DNA of 64,000 nt from contig NAUB01000023.1 in the NCBI GenBank assembly GCA_003676145.1, positions 248,001-312,000 on the forward strand. Direction: 5' to 3'. Of the stretch, positions 10,118 to 22,092 are shown in pieces (within the stretch, counting starts at the first letter, position 1; every line of letters starts with the position of its first letter). Under the pieces are notes generated by a model that saw only the letters and a program-made list of their open reading frames with translations, was not told the DNA's origin and did no database searches. The stretch comes from a gamma proteobacterium symbiont of Stewartia floridana. GTDB taxonomy: Bacteria > Pseudomonadota > Gammaproteobacteria > Chromatiales > Chromatiaceae. The position numbers and the translations under genes were made by a program.

Positions 10118-11464
10118 CTACTTGCCAATACAGAAACTCGAGAATATCCGGCCCAACAGATCGTCTGCCGTAAACTCCCCGGTGATCTCCGAGAGCGCAA
10201 GCTGGGCTACTCTGAGATCTTCTGCAAGCAGTTCGCCCGCCTGGTCCCGCAGTAGACTCTGTTGTCCGTGCTCAAGATATTGCATGCCCCGCTGAAGCGC
10301 ATCGAGATGACGACGTCGGGCGATGAACTCGCCTTCATGCTGATCATGATATCCGGCACACTGCTTCAAATGGTCATTCAACAGAGACATTCCCTCGCCC
10401 TGTTTGGCGGACAGACAGATCTCCACCCCATCCTCCAATTGATGCAATCCTGGTGATTTTCCGGTCAGGTCGATCTTGTTGCGTATCAGAGTCACCGGCA
10501 CCCCTTCGGGCAGGGTGGTTCTCTCCAGCGCCATTGGATCAGCCTCGCTTCGATCATCAAACACCCAGAGCACTCTGTCAGCCTCGGCCATCTGTTCTCT
10601 TGCCCGCCGCACACCCTCCGCTTCGATCGGATCATCACTCTCGCGCAGACCCGCCGTATCGATGATGTGAAGCGGAATGCCATCAATGGTGATACGCTCC
10701 TTGAGCAGATCCCGGGTGGTGCCCGGAATCTCGGTGACAATCGCTGATTCACTGCCTGCCAGAGCATTCAGCAGGCTCGATTTACCCGCATTGGGTCTGC
10801 CGGCGATCACCAAGGTCAACCCATCACGCAATACTCTGCCGCTTTGCGCCGATTGAAACGTCTTTTCGACCTGGGACATTATCGAGAGTAAACGCTCACT
10901 AACATGACCGTCATTGAGAAAATCGATCTCCTCTTCCGGGAAATCGATCGCCGCCTCAACATAGAGCCGCAACTCAATCAGCTGCTCGACCAGTGTGTGG
11001 ATACGCTGGGAAAAGTGCCCTTGCAGGGTCCGGCTGGCCAGACGGGCAGCGGCATGACTCTGGGCATCGATCAGATCGGCAATCGCCTCCGCCTGTACCA
11101 GATCGAGTTTGTCGTTCAAAAACGCCCGCTCACTGAACTCACCCGCATGGGCTATTCTGGCGCCGGCCTGGACAACCGCCTGCAGCAACAGATCCATCAC
11201 CACCGGACCACCATGACCCTGGAGTTCGAGTACATCCTCACCGGTAAATGAGTGGGGCGCTGGAAAATAGAGCGCGATTCCCTGGTCGATGAGCTGCTGT
11301 TGCTGATCGGTGAAGTCGACCAGTTTGGCCACTCTTGGGGGCGGCAGGCTGCCGATCAGGGATTTCGCAATTGCCGGACAGTTGCCACCACTGATTCGCA
11401 CAATCCCAACCCCACCACGACCGGGTGGGGTTGCGACTGCGGCGATGGTGTCCCGCGCTGCCAT
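10118..11464 (-). CDS. mnmE: tRNA modification GTPase MnmE
   Basis: MnmE (TrmE) is the GTPase partner of MnmG in U34 tRNA modification. The 448-residue protein has the N-terminal formyl-THF-binding fold (starting [22 protein letters not shown]-like, residues 5 onward). The G domain carries [12 protein letters not shown] (G1), the EIPGTTRD switch, DTAGLRE (G3) and RNKIDL (G4). The chain ends in the diagnostic FCIGK with the conserved cysteine. It lies 28 bp downstream of yidC, the standard order in gammaproteobacteria. Confidence 0.97.
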   Translation of the reverse strand: MAARDTIAAVATPPGRGGVGIVRISGGNCPAIAKSLIGSLPPPRVAKLVDFTDQQQQLIDQGIALYFPAPHSFTGEDVLELQGHGGPVVMDLLLQAVVQAGARIAHAGEFSERAFLNDKLDLVQAEAIADLIDAQSHAAARLASRTLQGHFSQRIHTLVEQLIELRLYVEAAIDFPEEEIDFLNDGHVSERLLSIMSQVEKTFQSAQSGRVLRDGLTLVIAGRPNAGKSSLLNALAGSESAIVTEIPGTTRDLLKERITIDGIPLHIIDTAGLRESDDPIEAEGVRRAREQMAEADRVLWVFDDRSEADPMALERTTLPEGVPVTLIRNKIDLTGKSPGLHQLEDGVEICLSAKQGEGMSLLNDHLKQCAGYHDQHEGEFIARRRHLDALQRGMQYLEHGQQSLLRDQAGELLAEDLRVAQLALSEITGEFTADDLLGRIFSSFCIGK

Positions 11465-11492
11465 TGGATTTAGTGCCTGTTAAGAGGCCGCC

Positions 11493-13169
11493 CTAGGTCG
11501 CAGCGTTCTCGATCTGGCGGGTGATGTACCACTGCTGGGCTATGGAGATCAGATTGTTGACCACCCAGTAGAGTACCAGCCCGGCCGGGAAGAAGGCGAA
11601 AAAGATGGTGAAGACAAACGGCAGACTCATCATGATCTTCGCCTGCATCGGATCAGGTGGCGCCGGATTGAGTTTCTGCTGGACGAACATGGAGACACCC
11701 ATGATCAATGGCAGAATAAAGTAGGGATCCTTCTCCGAAAGACTCTCAATCCAGAGAATCCAGGGTGCATGACGCAGCTCCACACTCTCCAACAGCACCC
11801 AGTAGAGGGCGATGAATACCGGAATCTGGACCAGAATCGGCAGACAGCCACCGAGTGGATTGATCTTCTCCGTCTTATAGAGCTCCATCATGGCCTGCTG
11901 GAAACGTTGTTTGTCGTCCCCATAGCGATCTTTCAGCGCCTGCACTCGGGGCGTGAACTTACGCATGTTGGCCATCGATTTGTAGCTGGTCTCGGAGAGC
12001 TTGTAGAACACCAGCTTGATCAGAATCGTCAGCAGGATGATCGCCCAACCCCAGTTGCCCACCATATTGTGGATGGTCTTCAGCAACCAGAAGATCGGTT
12101 TGGCGATTACCGTAAGCCAGCCGTAGTCGACGGTCAGTTCCAGGCCTTCCGCAATCACTTCCAGTTGATCCTGCAGTTTCGGACCGACATAGAGCTGACG
12201 ACTGATCTGTTGGGTCTGTCCATTTTCAACCGTAATGGATGGAGAGTAACTGCCAAGCAGATACTTACCGCCACTCAACGCATTGGTGTAGTAGTGCTCG
12301 ACCTGATCCTTGGGCGGAATCCAGGCACTCAAAAAGTAGTGCTCGATCATCGCCAACCAGCCACGATCCGTATCGATATCGAGCTTTTTGCTCGCCATAT
12401 CGTCGAAATCGACCTTCTCGTATTTATCCTTCGGGTTGTAGTAGACACCACCGGTATAGGTGTAGGTTGTGAAACCACTGCCGTCACCATCCGGCTCAAC
12501 CCGCTGTAACTGGCCATAGTCACGGGCCGCCCAGCTCTCGCCGGATTGGTTTTCAATCAGATAATCCACACCGATCAGATAACTGCCCCGATTCAGGGTG
12601 AACTGTTTGGTGACCGTCACACCACTATCGCTCTTCCACACCATGGGAATGACCAGCTGATCCTGATTCTCACCCATTTCATAGTTTGTCTGCTCAGTCT
12701 GATAGATGGCTTCGTGGCTTGGCGCCTCGCCTTTCTCCGATCCAATCAGACCCGATTGGGCGATATAGAGGTCGGATCCGGAAGGGGACAACAGTTCCAC
12801 CTTCAGATCAGGGGTATCCAGTGATTCAAAGTATTGCAGCAGGTCAGCCCGCTGCACCGTGCCGCCTTGAGTGGAGATCTCAAGCTTCAGCAGATCGGTC
12901 ACCACATGGATCACCTGGCCGTTCTGACCACTCTGCTGTTCACCGGGAACCGCACTGCCCGACGCCGCCTGAGGCAGATCCGCTTTAACCGCGGCAGTCG
13001 GCACTCCGGAATCCTCACCGCTCTGAGGTGTGGCCAGATCACCGTTCTGCTTGGCAGCCTGTTCTGCTGCCAGTTGTGCAGGAACACCATAGTCCTGTTG
13101 CCAGGCTTGATAGATCAACAGCCCCAGAAAGGCCAGTGTAAAGAAGAGAATCAGTCTTAGATTATCCAT
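11493..13169 (-). CDS. yidC: Membrane protein insertase YidC
   Basis: YidC inserts and folds inner-membrane proteins, alone or with SecYEG. The N-terminal anchor ([19 protein letters not shown]) is followed by a low-complexity linker and the large periplasmic beta domain. The conserved membrane core then includes [14 protein letters not shown], the [20 protein letters not shown] loop and helix, and the final FPAGLVLYW motif. The frame is open to 13217, but homologues begin MDNLR, so I use the ATG at 13169 (558 residues). That start overlaps the end of yidD by 8 bp, suggesting coupled translation. Confidence 0.97.
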   Translation of the reverse strand: MDNLRLILFFTLAFLGLLIYQAWQQDYGVPAQLAAEQAAKQNGDLATPQSGEDSGVPTAAVKADLPQAASGSAVPGEQQSGQNGQVIHVVTDLLKLEISTQGGTVQRADLLQYFESLDTPDLKVELLSPSGSDLYIAQSGLIGSEKGEAPSHEAIYQTEQTNYEMGENQDQLVIPMVWKSDSGVTVTKQFTLNRGSYLIGVDYLIENQSGESWAARDYGQLQRVEPDGDGSGFTTYTYTGGVYYNPKDKYEKVDFDDMASKKLDIDTDRGWLAMIEHYFLSAWIPPKDQVEHYYTNALSGGKYLLGSYSPSITVENGQTQQISRQLYVGPKLQDQLEVIAEGLELTVDYGWLTVIAKPIFWLLKTIHNMVGNWGWAIILLTILIKLVFYKLSETSYKSMANMRKFTPRVQALKDRYGDDKQRFQQAMMELYKTEKINPLGGCLPILVQIPVFIALYWVLLESVELRHAPWILWIESLSEKDPYFILPLIMGVSMFVQQKLNPAPPDPMQAKIMMSLPFVFTIFFAFFPAGLVLYWVVNNLISIAQQWYITRQIENAAT

Positions 13170-13398
13170 GGAACTGCTTTTTTTGAGGTTCGGGAACCGG
13201 GTCAACCCCACCTTCATGCCAAGGGTGACAACGTGAAATTCGTTTCAGCGCCAACCAGAATCCGCGCAACGCCCCATGCTTCTCAATCGCCTCGAGGGAG
13301 TAGGCTGAGCAGCTGGGATAGAAACGGCAGTGCTGGCCGACAAAGGGGCTTAGTATAGTTTGGTAGAGCCTGATCAGAAAGATCATTATCTGGCGCAT
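13162..13398 (-). CDS. yidD: Membrane protein insertion efficiency factor YidD
   Basis: This is a 78-residue YidD protein (DUF37, once called alpha-hemolysin-like). Its features are the N-terminal amphipathic helix [14 protein letters not shown], the [15 protein letters not shown] motif with both cysteines, and the C-terminal [14 protein letters not shown] signature. It assists YidC-dependent insertion. The gene overlaps rnpA upstream by 13 bp and yidC downstream by 8 bp. Confidence 0.96.
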   Translation of the reverse strand: MRQIMIFLIRLYQTILSPFVGQHCRFYPSCSAYSLEAIEKHGALRGFWLALKRISRCHPWHEGGVDPVPEPQKKQFHG

Positions 13399-13748
13399 TG
13401 CTCTGCAATCCTATGCCAATGTTGCTGTAGTGAATTGAGACAAACTCGATTATCCGCAAGTGCTGCGCCCTGTCTGGCGACAACCACAAGATCCAAACCC
13501 GTCAATTGTGTCTGGTTGAGCCGGAAACTCTCGCGAATGATACGCTTGATACGGTTTCTGTCCACTGCTTTTCGGCAGTGCTTTTTGGCTACCGCCAGGC
13601 CCAAGCGGGCATCAACAGATTGGTTCGGATAAGCCAGTACCAAAAAGAAGCGATCACTGGAGCGCCGACCTTCACTAAAAACCCGACGAAATTCGTCGGG
13701 CTTAAGTAATCTACGGCTTCGGGGGAAAGCCTCTTCAGATATTGGCAA
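13386..13748 (-). CDS. rnpA: Ribonuclease P protein component RnpA
   Basis: This is the basic protein subunit of RNase P, needed for 5' maturation of tRNA. It has 120 residues. The family signature [26 protein letters not shown] is recognisable in the middle of the protein, with the RNR core RNRIKR intact. It lies 11 bp downstream of rpmH, as in almost all bacteria. The basic charge of that segment fits RNA binding. Confidence 0.96.
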   Translation of the reverse strand: MPISEEAFPRSRRLLKPDEFRRVFSEGRRSSDRFFLVLAYPNQSVDARLGLAVAKKHCRKAVDRNRIKRIIRESFRLNQTQLTGLDLVVVARQGAALADNRVCLNSLQQHWHRIAEQCAR

Positions 13749-13759
13749 TGAACCCTGGC

Positions 13760-13894
13760 TCAGAGAGCGAGACGGGCACGACCCTTGGCGCGACGCGCCT
13801 TCAACACTTTGCGGCCATTGCGAGTTGCCATGCGCGCACGAAAACCATGAGTGCGGGCTCGTTTTAAGTTACTGGGCTGAAATGTTCTTTTCAT
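13760..13894 (-). CDS. rpmH: 50S ribosomal protein L34
   Basis: I read this short gene directly from the complementary strand. It encodes 44 residues beginning [18 protein letters not shown], continuing with [13 protein letters not shown] and ending RARLAL before TGA. Length and sequence are textbook L34. It is the first gene of the rpmH-rnpA-yidD-yidC-mnmE block and is divergent from dnaA. Its promoter must lie in 13895-14150, near the single perfect DnaA box there. Confidence 0.98.
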   Translation of the reverse strand: MKRTFQPSNLKRARTHGFRARMATRNGRKVLKARRAKGRARLAL

Positions 13895-14018
13895 AGCTGC
13901 TTACCGGTAAATCCGCCAATGAAGTATGGACGAAAAAAAGACGCGTAGACTAGACCTAAACACCATTGCTTGTCAATAGAAAACAGCCCTAAACAGAGAA
14001 AACAAATTCGTTTTTAAC

Positions 14019-14027
14019 TGTGGATAA
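14019..14027 (-). promoter_or_regulatory. DnaA box between rpmH and dnaA
   Basis: TGTGGATAA is an exact match to the consensus TTATCCACA on the minus strand. It lies in the rpmH-dnaA gap, 127 bp before the dnaA start. A single box here fits autoregulation of dnaA, or a minor part of a split origin. Confidence 0.75.
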
Positions 14028-14153
14028 CTCTGGCCACCCAGAGTAGACTTGCATAGTTCCAGCCATAACCGACAGGTCCAAATGGCCTAGTCACAAGAAG
14101 CTGGCGTTTCTTCTGTTTTAAATACCAAGCTGATATTAGACCCTCGCTGGAGA

Positions 14154-15497
14154 GTGAAATTGGACCTTTGGCACCGCTGCACCGAGCACCTGGAGCAAGT
14201 ACTCTCACCACAGCAATACAACACCTGGATCCGCCCACTGCAAATCATTGAAGATGACAAGCTGCTGCGTCTGCTTGCGCCCAACCGCTTTGTGCTCGAC
14301 TGGGTCCGCAACCACTACCTGGATATGATCCAGAACCATCTGAATGTGGTGTGTAATGGACAGGCACCCAAGGTCCTCATCGAAATTGGTTCCAAAAGCA
14401 AGCCACAGAAGAAACAGCAGATCACACCACCTCAACCGATAACCGTCACCTCGGGTGGTGAGAATACAACGCCGATCCAGAGCAATCTCAACCAGAGCTT
14501 TGTATTCGATACCTTTGTCGAAGGTAAATCCAATCAGATTGCCCGTGCTGCCTCCATGCAGATCGGGGAGAATCCGGGTAAAGCGTACAATCCACTATTT
14601 ATATATGGTGGCGTAGGTCTCGGTAAAACCCACCTGATGCACGCCGTCGGCAACATGATGCTGAAAAAGAATCCGCAGGCCCGTGTTGTCTATCTGCACT
14701 CAGAGCGATTCGTTGCGGAGATGGTCAAGGCGCTGCAGCACAACACCATTGAGCAGTTCAAAAAGAAGTACCGCTCCGTAAATGCTCTGCTGATCGATGA
14801 TATTCAGTTTTTCGCAGGCAAGGAGCGTTCGCAGGAAGAGTTCTTTCACACCTTCAATGCACTGTTCGAATCCCAACAGCAGATCATCCTGTCCAGCGAC
14901 CGTTTCCCGAAAGAGGTAACCGGCCTTGAAGAGCGGCTCAAATCGAGATTCGGCTGGGGACTGACCGTCGCCATAGAACCACCGGATCTGGAGACCAGGG
15001 TCGCCATCCTGCAGAGTAAGGCACTTCAATTGAATGCTGAGTTACCCACGGAAGTCGCTTTCTTCATGGGCAAGCGGATCCGATCCAACATTCGTGAACT
15101 TGAGGGTGCGTTGCGACGGGTGATTGCCAACGCAACCTTCACCGGCCGGGACATCAATCTGGATTTCGCCAAGAACGCACTTCGGGATATGCTGGCGGCA
15201 CACGACAAACAGATTACCATTGAGAATATTCAAAAGACGGTGGCTGAATATTTTCAGATCAGAACATCCGATCTGGTCTCTTCCAAAAGAAGTCGATCGA
15301 TCGCAAGACCGAGACAGATTGCCATGACTCTGGCAAAAGAGCTGACCAATCACAGTCTCCCGGAAATAGGAAGTGCCTTCGGTGGCAGAGACCACACCAC
15401 AGTGATCCATGCCAACCGAAAGGTCAAAGAGTTAAGAGAGAGTGATCCGAGAATATCGGAGGATTATTCCAATCTGTTAAGAACACTGAGTAGTTAG
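14154..15497 (+). CDS. dnaA: Chromosomal replication initiator protein DnaA
   Basis: DnaA is the AAA+ initiator that binds DnaA boxes and melts the origin. The protein has 447 residues. Domain I is at the N-terminus ([21 protein letters not shown]). A variable linker rich in K and Q follows (about residues 80-110). The AAA+ domain has Walker [11 protein letters not shown] and Walker [10 protein letters not shown]. Domain IV has the DnaA-box recognition signature [15 protein letters not shown]. The start is a GTG at 14154, with GGAGA almost touching it, which may limit translation. No in-frame ATG gives a better start. Confidence 0.97.
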   Translation: MKLDLWHRCTEHLEQVLSPQQYNTWIRPLQIIEDDKLLRLLAPNRFVLDWVRNHYLDMIQNHLNVVCNGQAPKVLIEIGSKSKPQKKQQITPPQPITVTSGGENTTPIQSNLNQSFVFDTFVEGKSNQIARAASMQIGENPGKAYNPLFIYGGVGLGKTHLMHAVGNMMLKKNPQARVVYLHSERFVAEMVKALQHNTIEQFKKKYRSVNALLIDDIQFFAGKERSQEEFFHTFNALFESQQQIILSSDRFPKEVTGLEERLKSRFGWGLTVAIEPPDLETRVAILQSKALQLNAELPTEVAFFMGKRIRSNIRELEGALRRVIANATFTGRDINLDFAKNALRDMLAAHDKQITIENIQKTVAEYFQIRTSDLVSSKRSRSIARPRQIAMTLAKELTNHSLPEIGSAFGGRDHTTVIHANRKVKELRESDPRISEDYSNLLRTLSS

Positions 15498-15722
15498 TGT
15501 GGATAAAATGTTTAAAAAAAGCGCAAAATTGAAACAGCTTAGTTATCCACAATCCGTTAACACCTATTCAGCAGGATTAGAACTGTTCAATACAGTGGAT
15601 AAATCAAGAAAATCTCTTAAAAAACAAATAGATATACAAAATAAACTTAGATATCTACAGGCCTAATAACAATAACAGGTCTAAATATCTAAAAATATAC
15701 TATTAAGATACTGAGTGGATAA
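15498..15722. other. oriC: Candidate chromosomal origin oriC (dnaA-dnaN intergenic)
   Basis: This 225-bp gap has two perfect DnaA boxes (15498-15506 minus orientation; 15543-15551 plus orientation). It also has two boxes with a single mismatch, AGTGGATAA (15594-15602 and 15714-15722). Between them lies a very AT-rich stretch at about 15600-15710, suitable as an unwinding element. Box spacing, AT-rich run and position beside dnaA all fit an origin. parB, parA and two parS sites lie nearby, as expected. The last box touches the dnaN start codon, so DnaA could also regulate dnaN. Confidence 0.7.
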
Positions 15723-15723
15723 C

Positions 15724-16824
15724 ATGAAAATCAGCACCGAACGAGAAAACTTGCTTGGACCACTACAGAAGATTGCAGGTGTTGTCGAACGCAGACAGAC
15801 ACTTCCCATATTGGCAAACATTCTGGTCAACGCCAACAATGGCCAATTGAACCTCACAGCAACCGATCTGGAAGTTGAACTGAAAACAGAGACTGAAGCG
15901 GAATGTGATGGGGATGCTGACTTCACCATACCGGCAAGAAAGTTACTCGATATCTGTAAGGCGCTTCCGGAATCTGCCAAGGTGACATTGGATATCAGCG
16001 AAGACAAAGTCAAACTGCAATCGGGAAGAAGCCGTTTTTCACTCAGTGTTCTACCCGCTCGTGACTACCCGGTTATCGAACCAACACCCAGTAGCACCGT
16101 ATTTACGATCAAGGAGTCGATACTCAATACACTGATCGAGAATACACAATTTGCCATGGCTCAACAGGACGTGCGCTACTATCTCAATGGTATGCTGCTG
16201 GAACTCACCGGCGGTGACATCAGAACAGTCGCCACCGACGGACACCGGCTAGCCATGAGTCAGTCATTGAAAACCATCGATGACAAAACCAACCTCCAGG
16301 TCATTCTGCCGAGAAAAGCAGTCATCGAACTCAGTCGTCTACTTGGTGATAACGATAACGAGATCAAAGTTGAACTCAGCAACAGCTACATCAAGGTGCT
16401 TTTTGAAAACACCGTCTTCACCTCCAAATTGATCGATGGGAGATTTCCTGAGTATCAACGTGTCATGCCAACAGGATCTGACAAAGAAGTCGAAGCGGAA
16501 AAGAGTGCTATCAAGCAATCACTCACAAGGGCATCAATACTTTCGAACGAAAAATACCGTGGCATCAGGTTTCATCTGTCAAACAACTTACTTGAACTGC
16601 AGGCCCACAACCCTGAACAGGAGGAGTCCGAGGAGGAGTTGGAAGTAAATTATCAGGGAGACGAACTCAAAATCGGATTCAATGTGGGATATATTCTCGA
16701 CGCCATTTCAGCGATCAAGGAGGATACAATTGTCATTGAATTGAAAGACACCAACAGCAGTGCACTCATCTACGGTAAGGACAACAAAGACAGTAAATAT
16801 GTTGTCATGCCCATGAGAATCTAG
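15724..16824 (+). CDS. dnaN: DNA polymerase III beta sliding clamp DnaN
   Basis: This is the ring-shaped processivity clamp of DNA polymerase III. From the ATG at 15724 the protein has 366 residues, the same length as in E. coli, and begins MKISTERENLLGPLQK as in the family. An in-frame GTG nine bases earlier lies inside a DnaA box and is unlikely to be used. The ATDGHRLA and DGRFPEYQRVMP family segments are present, and the C-terminus ends in VVMPMRI, the usual V-M-P-M-R tail. recF follows 28 bp after the stop. Confidence 0.97.
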   Translation: MKISTERENLLGPLQKIAGVVERRQTLPILANILVNANNGQLNLTATDLEVELKTETEAECDGDADFTIPARKLLDICKALPESAKVTLDISEDKVKLQSGRSRFSLSVLPARDYPVIEPTPSSTVFTIKESILNTLIENTQFAMAQQDVRYYLNGMLLELTGGDIRTVATDGHRLAMSQSLKTIDDKTNLQVILPRKAVIELSRLLGDNDNEIKVELSNSYIKVLFENTVFTSKLIDGRFPEYQRVMPTGSDKEVEAEKSAIKQSLTRASILSNEKYRGIRFHLSNNLLELQAHNPEQEESEEELEVNYQGDELKIGFNVGYILDAISAIKEDTIVIELKDTNSSALIYGKDNKDSKYVVMPMRI

Positions 16825-16852
16825 AAACGGCAAACGTACAACTCCAAACACA

Positions 16853-17923
16853 TTGGATCTGCAAAGACTCAAGATACAAAATCTCCGCAATATCTCAGAT
16901 GCGGAGATTTTTCCATCAGATAAACTCAATATCATTACCGGTGCAAACGGCGCCGGTAAAACCACATTTCTCGAAGCCATCTATCTGCTGGCTCGCACCA
17001 GGTCGTTCAGACAAAGTCAAAACAGAACACTCATCAAGTCTGGTGAAGAATCGCTGACAATATTTTCAGAGCTAAATGCAGAATCTGGAACAAAGTACAG
17101 GATTGGATTGAGTAAAAGCAGAGAGGGCACCACGGTACATAAAGACAGAAAGAAAATAACTAAGTTGTCTGAATTGGCAAGATCACTGCCACTAACCATC
17201 ATCACGCCGAATATTCAACGAATTGTCGAAGAGGGACCCGTACACAGAAGAAAACTTCTGAATTGGGGAATGTTCCACGTGGAACCTTTTTATGCTCAGC
17301 TTGCGCAACGTTATAACCAGACCATCTCCCAGAGAAACCGTGCGCTCTCAGGAAACCGGGAAGATCTTAAAGTTTGGACAAGACAGTTGGTTGAGTTGGG
17401 AAATCAATTAAATCAACTCCAACAGACCTACCTTGAAGATTGGAATCAGTCGATAACCGAATTGACAGAGTCTCAGGAAAACGGGTACCGATGTCGACTT
17501 GAGCTCTTCAGCGGTTGGAGAAAGGGAGTCAGTTTTGCAGAAGCTTTGGACGAACTTACCCAGACAGACCGGGATAGAGGGTTTACATCTGCAGGGCCAC
17601 ATCGACTGGACGTCAAGATAAACGTGGATCAAAGGGGCGTAAAAAACTACTTCTCCAGGGGGCAGAACAAACTACTGGCATTAAATCTGATGCTTGCTCA
17701 AACAAAGCTGTTGCAGTCAAAACAGCAGGAGAGACCAATCCTTCTGGTGGACGACATACAATCAGAACTTGATCAGGAGCGCTACTTACAGGTGCTTCAA
17801 ACAATCTCAGATCTAAAGATACAAACCTTCATCACAGACCTGAAAAAAGATATTGGTGACGCTTTCGAAAAGGATCAATTTAAAATGTTCCACGTGGAAC
17901 ATGGCCAGTTTGCAGAGATTTAA
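16853..17923 (+). CDS. recF: DNA replication and repair protein RecF
   Basis: RecF is an SMC-like ATPase that acts at single-strand gaps in recombinational repair. It has 356 residues from a TTG start. Walker A GANGAGKTTFLEAIYLL is near residue 30. The signature FTSAGPHRLD and the Walker B-like PILLVDDIQSELD lie in the C-terminal half. Two parS sites (17271-17286 and 17886-17901) are embedded in the same codon phase, both spelling the peptide MFHVE. This shows that the gene sequence is constrained by the DNA sites as well as by the protein. Confidence 0.95.
   Translation: MDLQRLKIQNLRNISDAEIFPSDKLNIITGANGAGKTTFLEAIYLLARTRSFRQSQNRTLIKSGEESLTIFSELNAESGTKYRIGLSKSREGTTVHKDRKKITKLSELARSLPLTIITPNIQRIVEEGPVHRRKLLNWGMFHVEPFYAQLAQRYNQTISQRNRALSGNREDLKVWTRQLVELGNQLNQLQQTYLEDWNQSITELTESQENGYRCRLELFSGWRKGVSFAEALDELTQTDRDRGFTSAGPHRLDVKINVDQRGVKNYFSRGQNKLLALNLMLAQTKLLQSKQQERPILLVDDIQSELDQERYLQVLQTISDLKIQTFITDLKKDIGDAFEKDQFKMFHVEHGQFAEI
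17271..17286. promoter_or_regulatory. parS: parS site 1 (ParB binding)
   Basis: TGTTCCACGTGGAACC is the 16-bp parS palindrome in the form used by Pseudomonas, with one off-palindrome base at the end. It lies in recF and is translated as MFHVEP. ParB encoded at 707-1609 is the expected ligand. Confidence 0.93.
17886..17901. promoter_or_regulatory. parS: parS site 2 (ParB binding)
   Basis: TGTTCCACGTGGAACA is a perfect 16-bp palindrome near the 3' end of recF, 615 bp from parS site 1 and translated as MFHVEH. Paired origin-proximal sites are usual loading points for ParB. Confidence 0.95.
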
Positions 17924-17952
17924 ATCGGTCGTAACTCGGACGAAAGTGTAGG

Positions 17953-17958
17953 TATAAT
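17953..17958 (+). promoter_or_regulatory. Possible -10 element before gyrB
   Basis: A perfect TATAAT lies 43 bp before the gyrB start, in the 77-bp recF-gyrB gap. The sequence 17 bp upstream (CGTAAC) is a poor -35 element, so this may be an extended or activated promoter. Transcription from dnaA-recF could also read through. Confidence 0.4.
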
Positions 17959-17979
17959 AGGCCCTTTAAACCAATATAG

Positions 17980-20406
<2,427 letters not shown>

Positions 20407-20422
20407 CCTCTCTACAGCTGAT

Positions 20423-20442
20423 GTAAGTGAGTGATCACTTAC
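20423..20442. repeat. 20-bp palindrome GTAAGTGA-gtga-TCACTTAC
   Basis: Perfect 8-bp arms flank a 4-base spacer between the convergent gyrB and plsC genes. There is no T-run, so it is not a classical intrinsic terminator. A 17/20 match lies inside glyS (22687-22706), and a related shorter palindrome lies right before gmhB. It resembles operators of TetR-type repressors, but no repressor gene is linked. Confidence 0.6.
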
Positions 20443-20468
20443 GCTGGATAGCTAGTTAATAAAGCATT

Positions 20469-21191
20469 TTAGCTTCTTTCATGAGGCAGACTATCGACGG
20501 TGGATTCAATCCACGCTTCAGCCTCCTGGTTGATCTGGGAGGCCGATTTCCCCTCTGTCTGTATCAGCGGACCAATCACCACATCGATTACCCCTGGATA
20601 CTTACGCAGATCCCGTCTACGCCAGAAAACCCCCGCATTGTGTGCCACCGGGAGAACTGGATAGCCTGACTTCTCTGCCAGAATCGCACCGCCGATGCCA
20701 TAGCGTTTGCGGGTGCCTGGAGCTACCCGGGTACCTTCCGGAAAAACGAAGACGTGGTTGCCTGATTTAAGCCGTTCAATACCCTGTTCTACAATCTGTT
20801 CCACGGCTTTACGTCCCGACTTCCGGTCGATGGCGATGGGCCGGAAGTAGACCATGATCCAGCCAAAGAAGGGCACAAACAGCAACTCTCTTTTCAGTAC
20901 CCAGGATTTGGCACCGGGGATCACGCTGATCAAGGCGATGGTTTCCCAGGCCGATTGATGCTTGGCGAAGATGATGCAATTGTCTTTCGGCAGATGTTCG
21001 AGACCGGTGACACGGTAGGTCAAGCCACAAAAGAATTTCAGTGCCCAAAGATTGAGACGGCTCCAACTGGTATCGAACAGGTGAACCTGTTTTTGGGGTA
21101 GCGCCCAGGCTACCAGACTGCCGACAGTGGCAATGACGATGGTGGTGATCACCAGAAAAGCGAAATAGAGAATCGATCTAAGCAGGATCAT
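20469..21191 (-). CDS. plsC: 1-acyl-sn-glycerol-3-phosphate acyltransferase PlsC
   Basis: PlsC transfers the second acyl chain to lysophosphatidate in phospholipid synthesis at the inner membrane. It has 240 residues, with an N-terminal membrane helix (residues 5-30). The acyltransferase block I reads FAKHQSAWET: the catalytic His is present and the usual Asp of HX4D is Glu, a variant common in this subfamily. Block III, FPEGTR, is intact. The start overlaps the gmhB stop by 4 bp (ATGA), indicating coupled translation in a gmhB-plsC operon. Confidence 0.92.
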   Translation of the reverse strand: MILLRSILYFAFLVITTIVIATVGSLVAWALPQKQVHLFDTSWSRLNLWALKFFCGLTYRVTGLEHLPKDNCIIFAKHQSAWETIALISVIPGAKSWVLKRELLFVPFFGWIMVYFRPIAIDRKSGRKAVEQIVEQGIERLKSGNHVFVFPEGTRVAPGTRKRYGIGGAILAEKSGYPVLPVAHNAGVFWRRRDLRKYPGVIDVVIGPLIQTEGKSASQINQEAEAWIESTVDSLPHERS

Positions 21192-21739
21192 TGGGTGTCC
21201 ATCTCATTGATGAGTTGTAGGGCAAAGCTGTTTAGGTTTTCGTAAACTGGTGTTTCAGCCAGCTTACCTGAAAGTTGCTTGGCGGTTTTCTCCCCATTAC
21301 CACTGCGAACCAGAATGGGCTGAGCACCGACTTTGGCGGCGGCCTGAAGATCTCTCAGAGAATCACCGACAATCGGCACATCCTTCAGTGCTGTCTGGCT
21401 GCGCTGGGCGATCGTCTCATAGAGTCCGGTGTCGGGTTTGCGGCAGTCACAACCCTCGTCGGGACCATGGGGGCAGAAAACGATCCCTTCGATATGTCCA
21501 CCGACCTGCTGCACCGAATCAACCATTTTCTGGTGAATTCGATTCAAGGTCTCGATATCGAACAGGCCCCGGGCCAGGCCTGATTGATTGGTTGCGACAA
21601 ATACCCGGTAACCGGCTCGACTCAGTCTGGCGATGGCCTCGAGGCTGCCATCGATCGGTTGCCACTCATCCGGATGCTTGATGTAAGCCTCGGAATCATG
21701 ATTGATCACACCGTCCCTGTCTAGAATTATCAGTTTCAT
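21188..21739 (-). CDS. gmhB: D-glycero-beta-D-manno-heptose-1,7-bisphosphate 7-phosphatase GmhB
   Basis: This HAD-superfamily phosphatase acts in ADP-heptose synthesis for the lipopolysaccharide inner core. It has 183 residues, with the catalytic DRDGVINHDS motif at residues 7-16. The zinc-binding loop CPHGPDEGCDCRKP has three cysteines and a histidine, and the motif IVGDSLRDLQAA is in the C-terminal half. The palindrome AGTAAGTGCTTACT lies directly upstream of the start codon, where the ribosome binding site would be expected. It overlaps plsC downstream. Confidence 0.93.
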   Translation of the reverse strand: MKLIILDRDGVINHDSEAYIKHPDEWQPIDGSLEAIARLSRAGYRVFVATNQSGLARGLFDIETLNRIHQKMVDSVQQVGGHIEGIVFCPHGPDEGCDCRKPDTGLYETIAQRSQTALKDVPIVGDSLRDLQAAAKVGAQPILVRSGNGEKTAKQLSGKLAETPVYENLNSFALQLINEMDTQ

Positions 21740-21741
21740 GA

Positions 21742-21755
21742 AGTAAGTGCTTACT
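21742..21755. promoter_or_regulatory. Short palindrome AGTAAG-tg-CTTACT at the gmhB start
   Basis: Six-base perfect arms flank a 2-base spacer immediately before the gmhB ATG, in the 17-bp gap after the MazG-like gene. It shares the TAAGTG/CACTTA core with 20423-20442. It may be an operator or translation-control element. The assignment is tentative. Confidence 0.4.
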
Positions 21756-21756
21756 A

Positions 21757-22092
21757 TCAGTCTGCATCTCTGAATTCTGAGACCCGCACTCGTCCATTGA
21801 TCATCCGGGAAGGCCTTTTGTCGAGTTTCGCCATCTTCTCCCAGAATGCCTTGTTGAGGTCAAAGTCCTGGGCAATTGCGGTGCCCATCACCAGGATCAA
21901 CAGATCCGCGACCTCTTCTGCCAGATCGCTTTTCGGTTTCCCCTTGGTGACACAGGCGGAGATCTCCCCCAGCTCTTCAGCCATCAGCGCTACCCGGTAG
22001 TTCATCTCTTCACCACCGGTTTCACGAAACCGGTGTTTATCGTGAAACGCCTGTACCGCTGCCAGCATCTGCTGGTAGGAGTCCTCGTTCAT
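21757..22092 (-). CDS. MazG-like nucleotide pyrophosphohydrolase
   Basis: This is a 111-residue all-helical protein of the MazG-like/NTP-PPase type. The metal-binding acidic residues are visible in EELGEISACVTK (E-x2-E pattern) followed by DLAEEVADLLILVM (E-E-x2-D). Such enzymes hydrolyse nucleoside triphosphates or dCTP-like substrates to the monophosphate and pyrophosphate. The substrate cannot be read from sequence. The gene overlaps the glyS stop by 4 bp (22089-22092) and precedes gmhB by 17 bp, so it belongs to the glyQ-glyS-X-gmhB-plsC run. Confidence 0.85.
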   Translation of the reverse strand: MNEDSYQQMLAAVQAFHDKHRFRETGGEEMNYRVALMAEELGEISACVTKGKPKSDLAEEVADLLILVMGTAIAQDFDLNKAFWEKMAKLDKRPSRMINGRVRVSEFRDAD

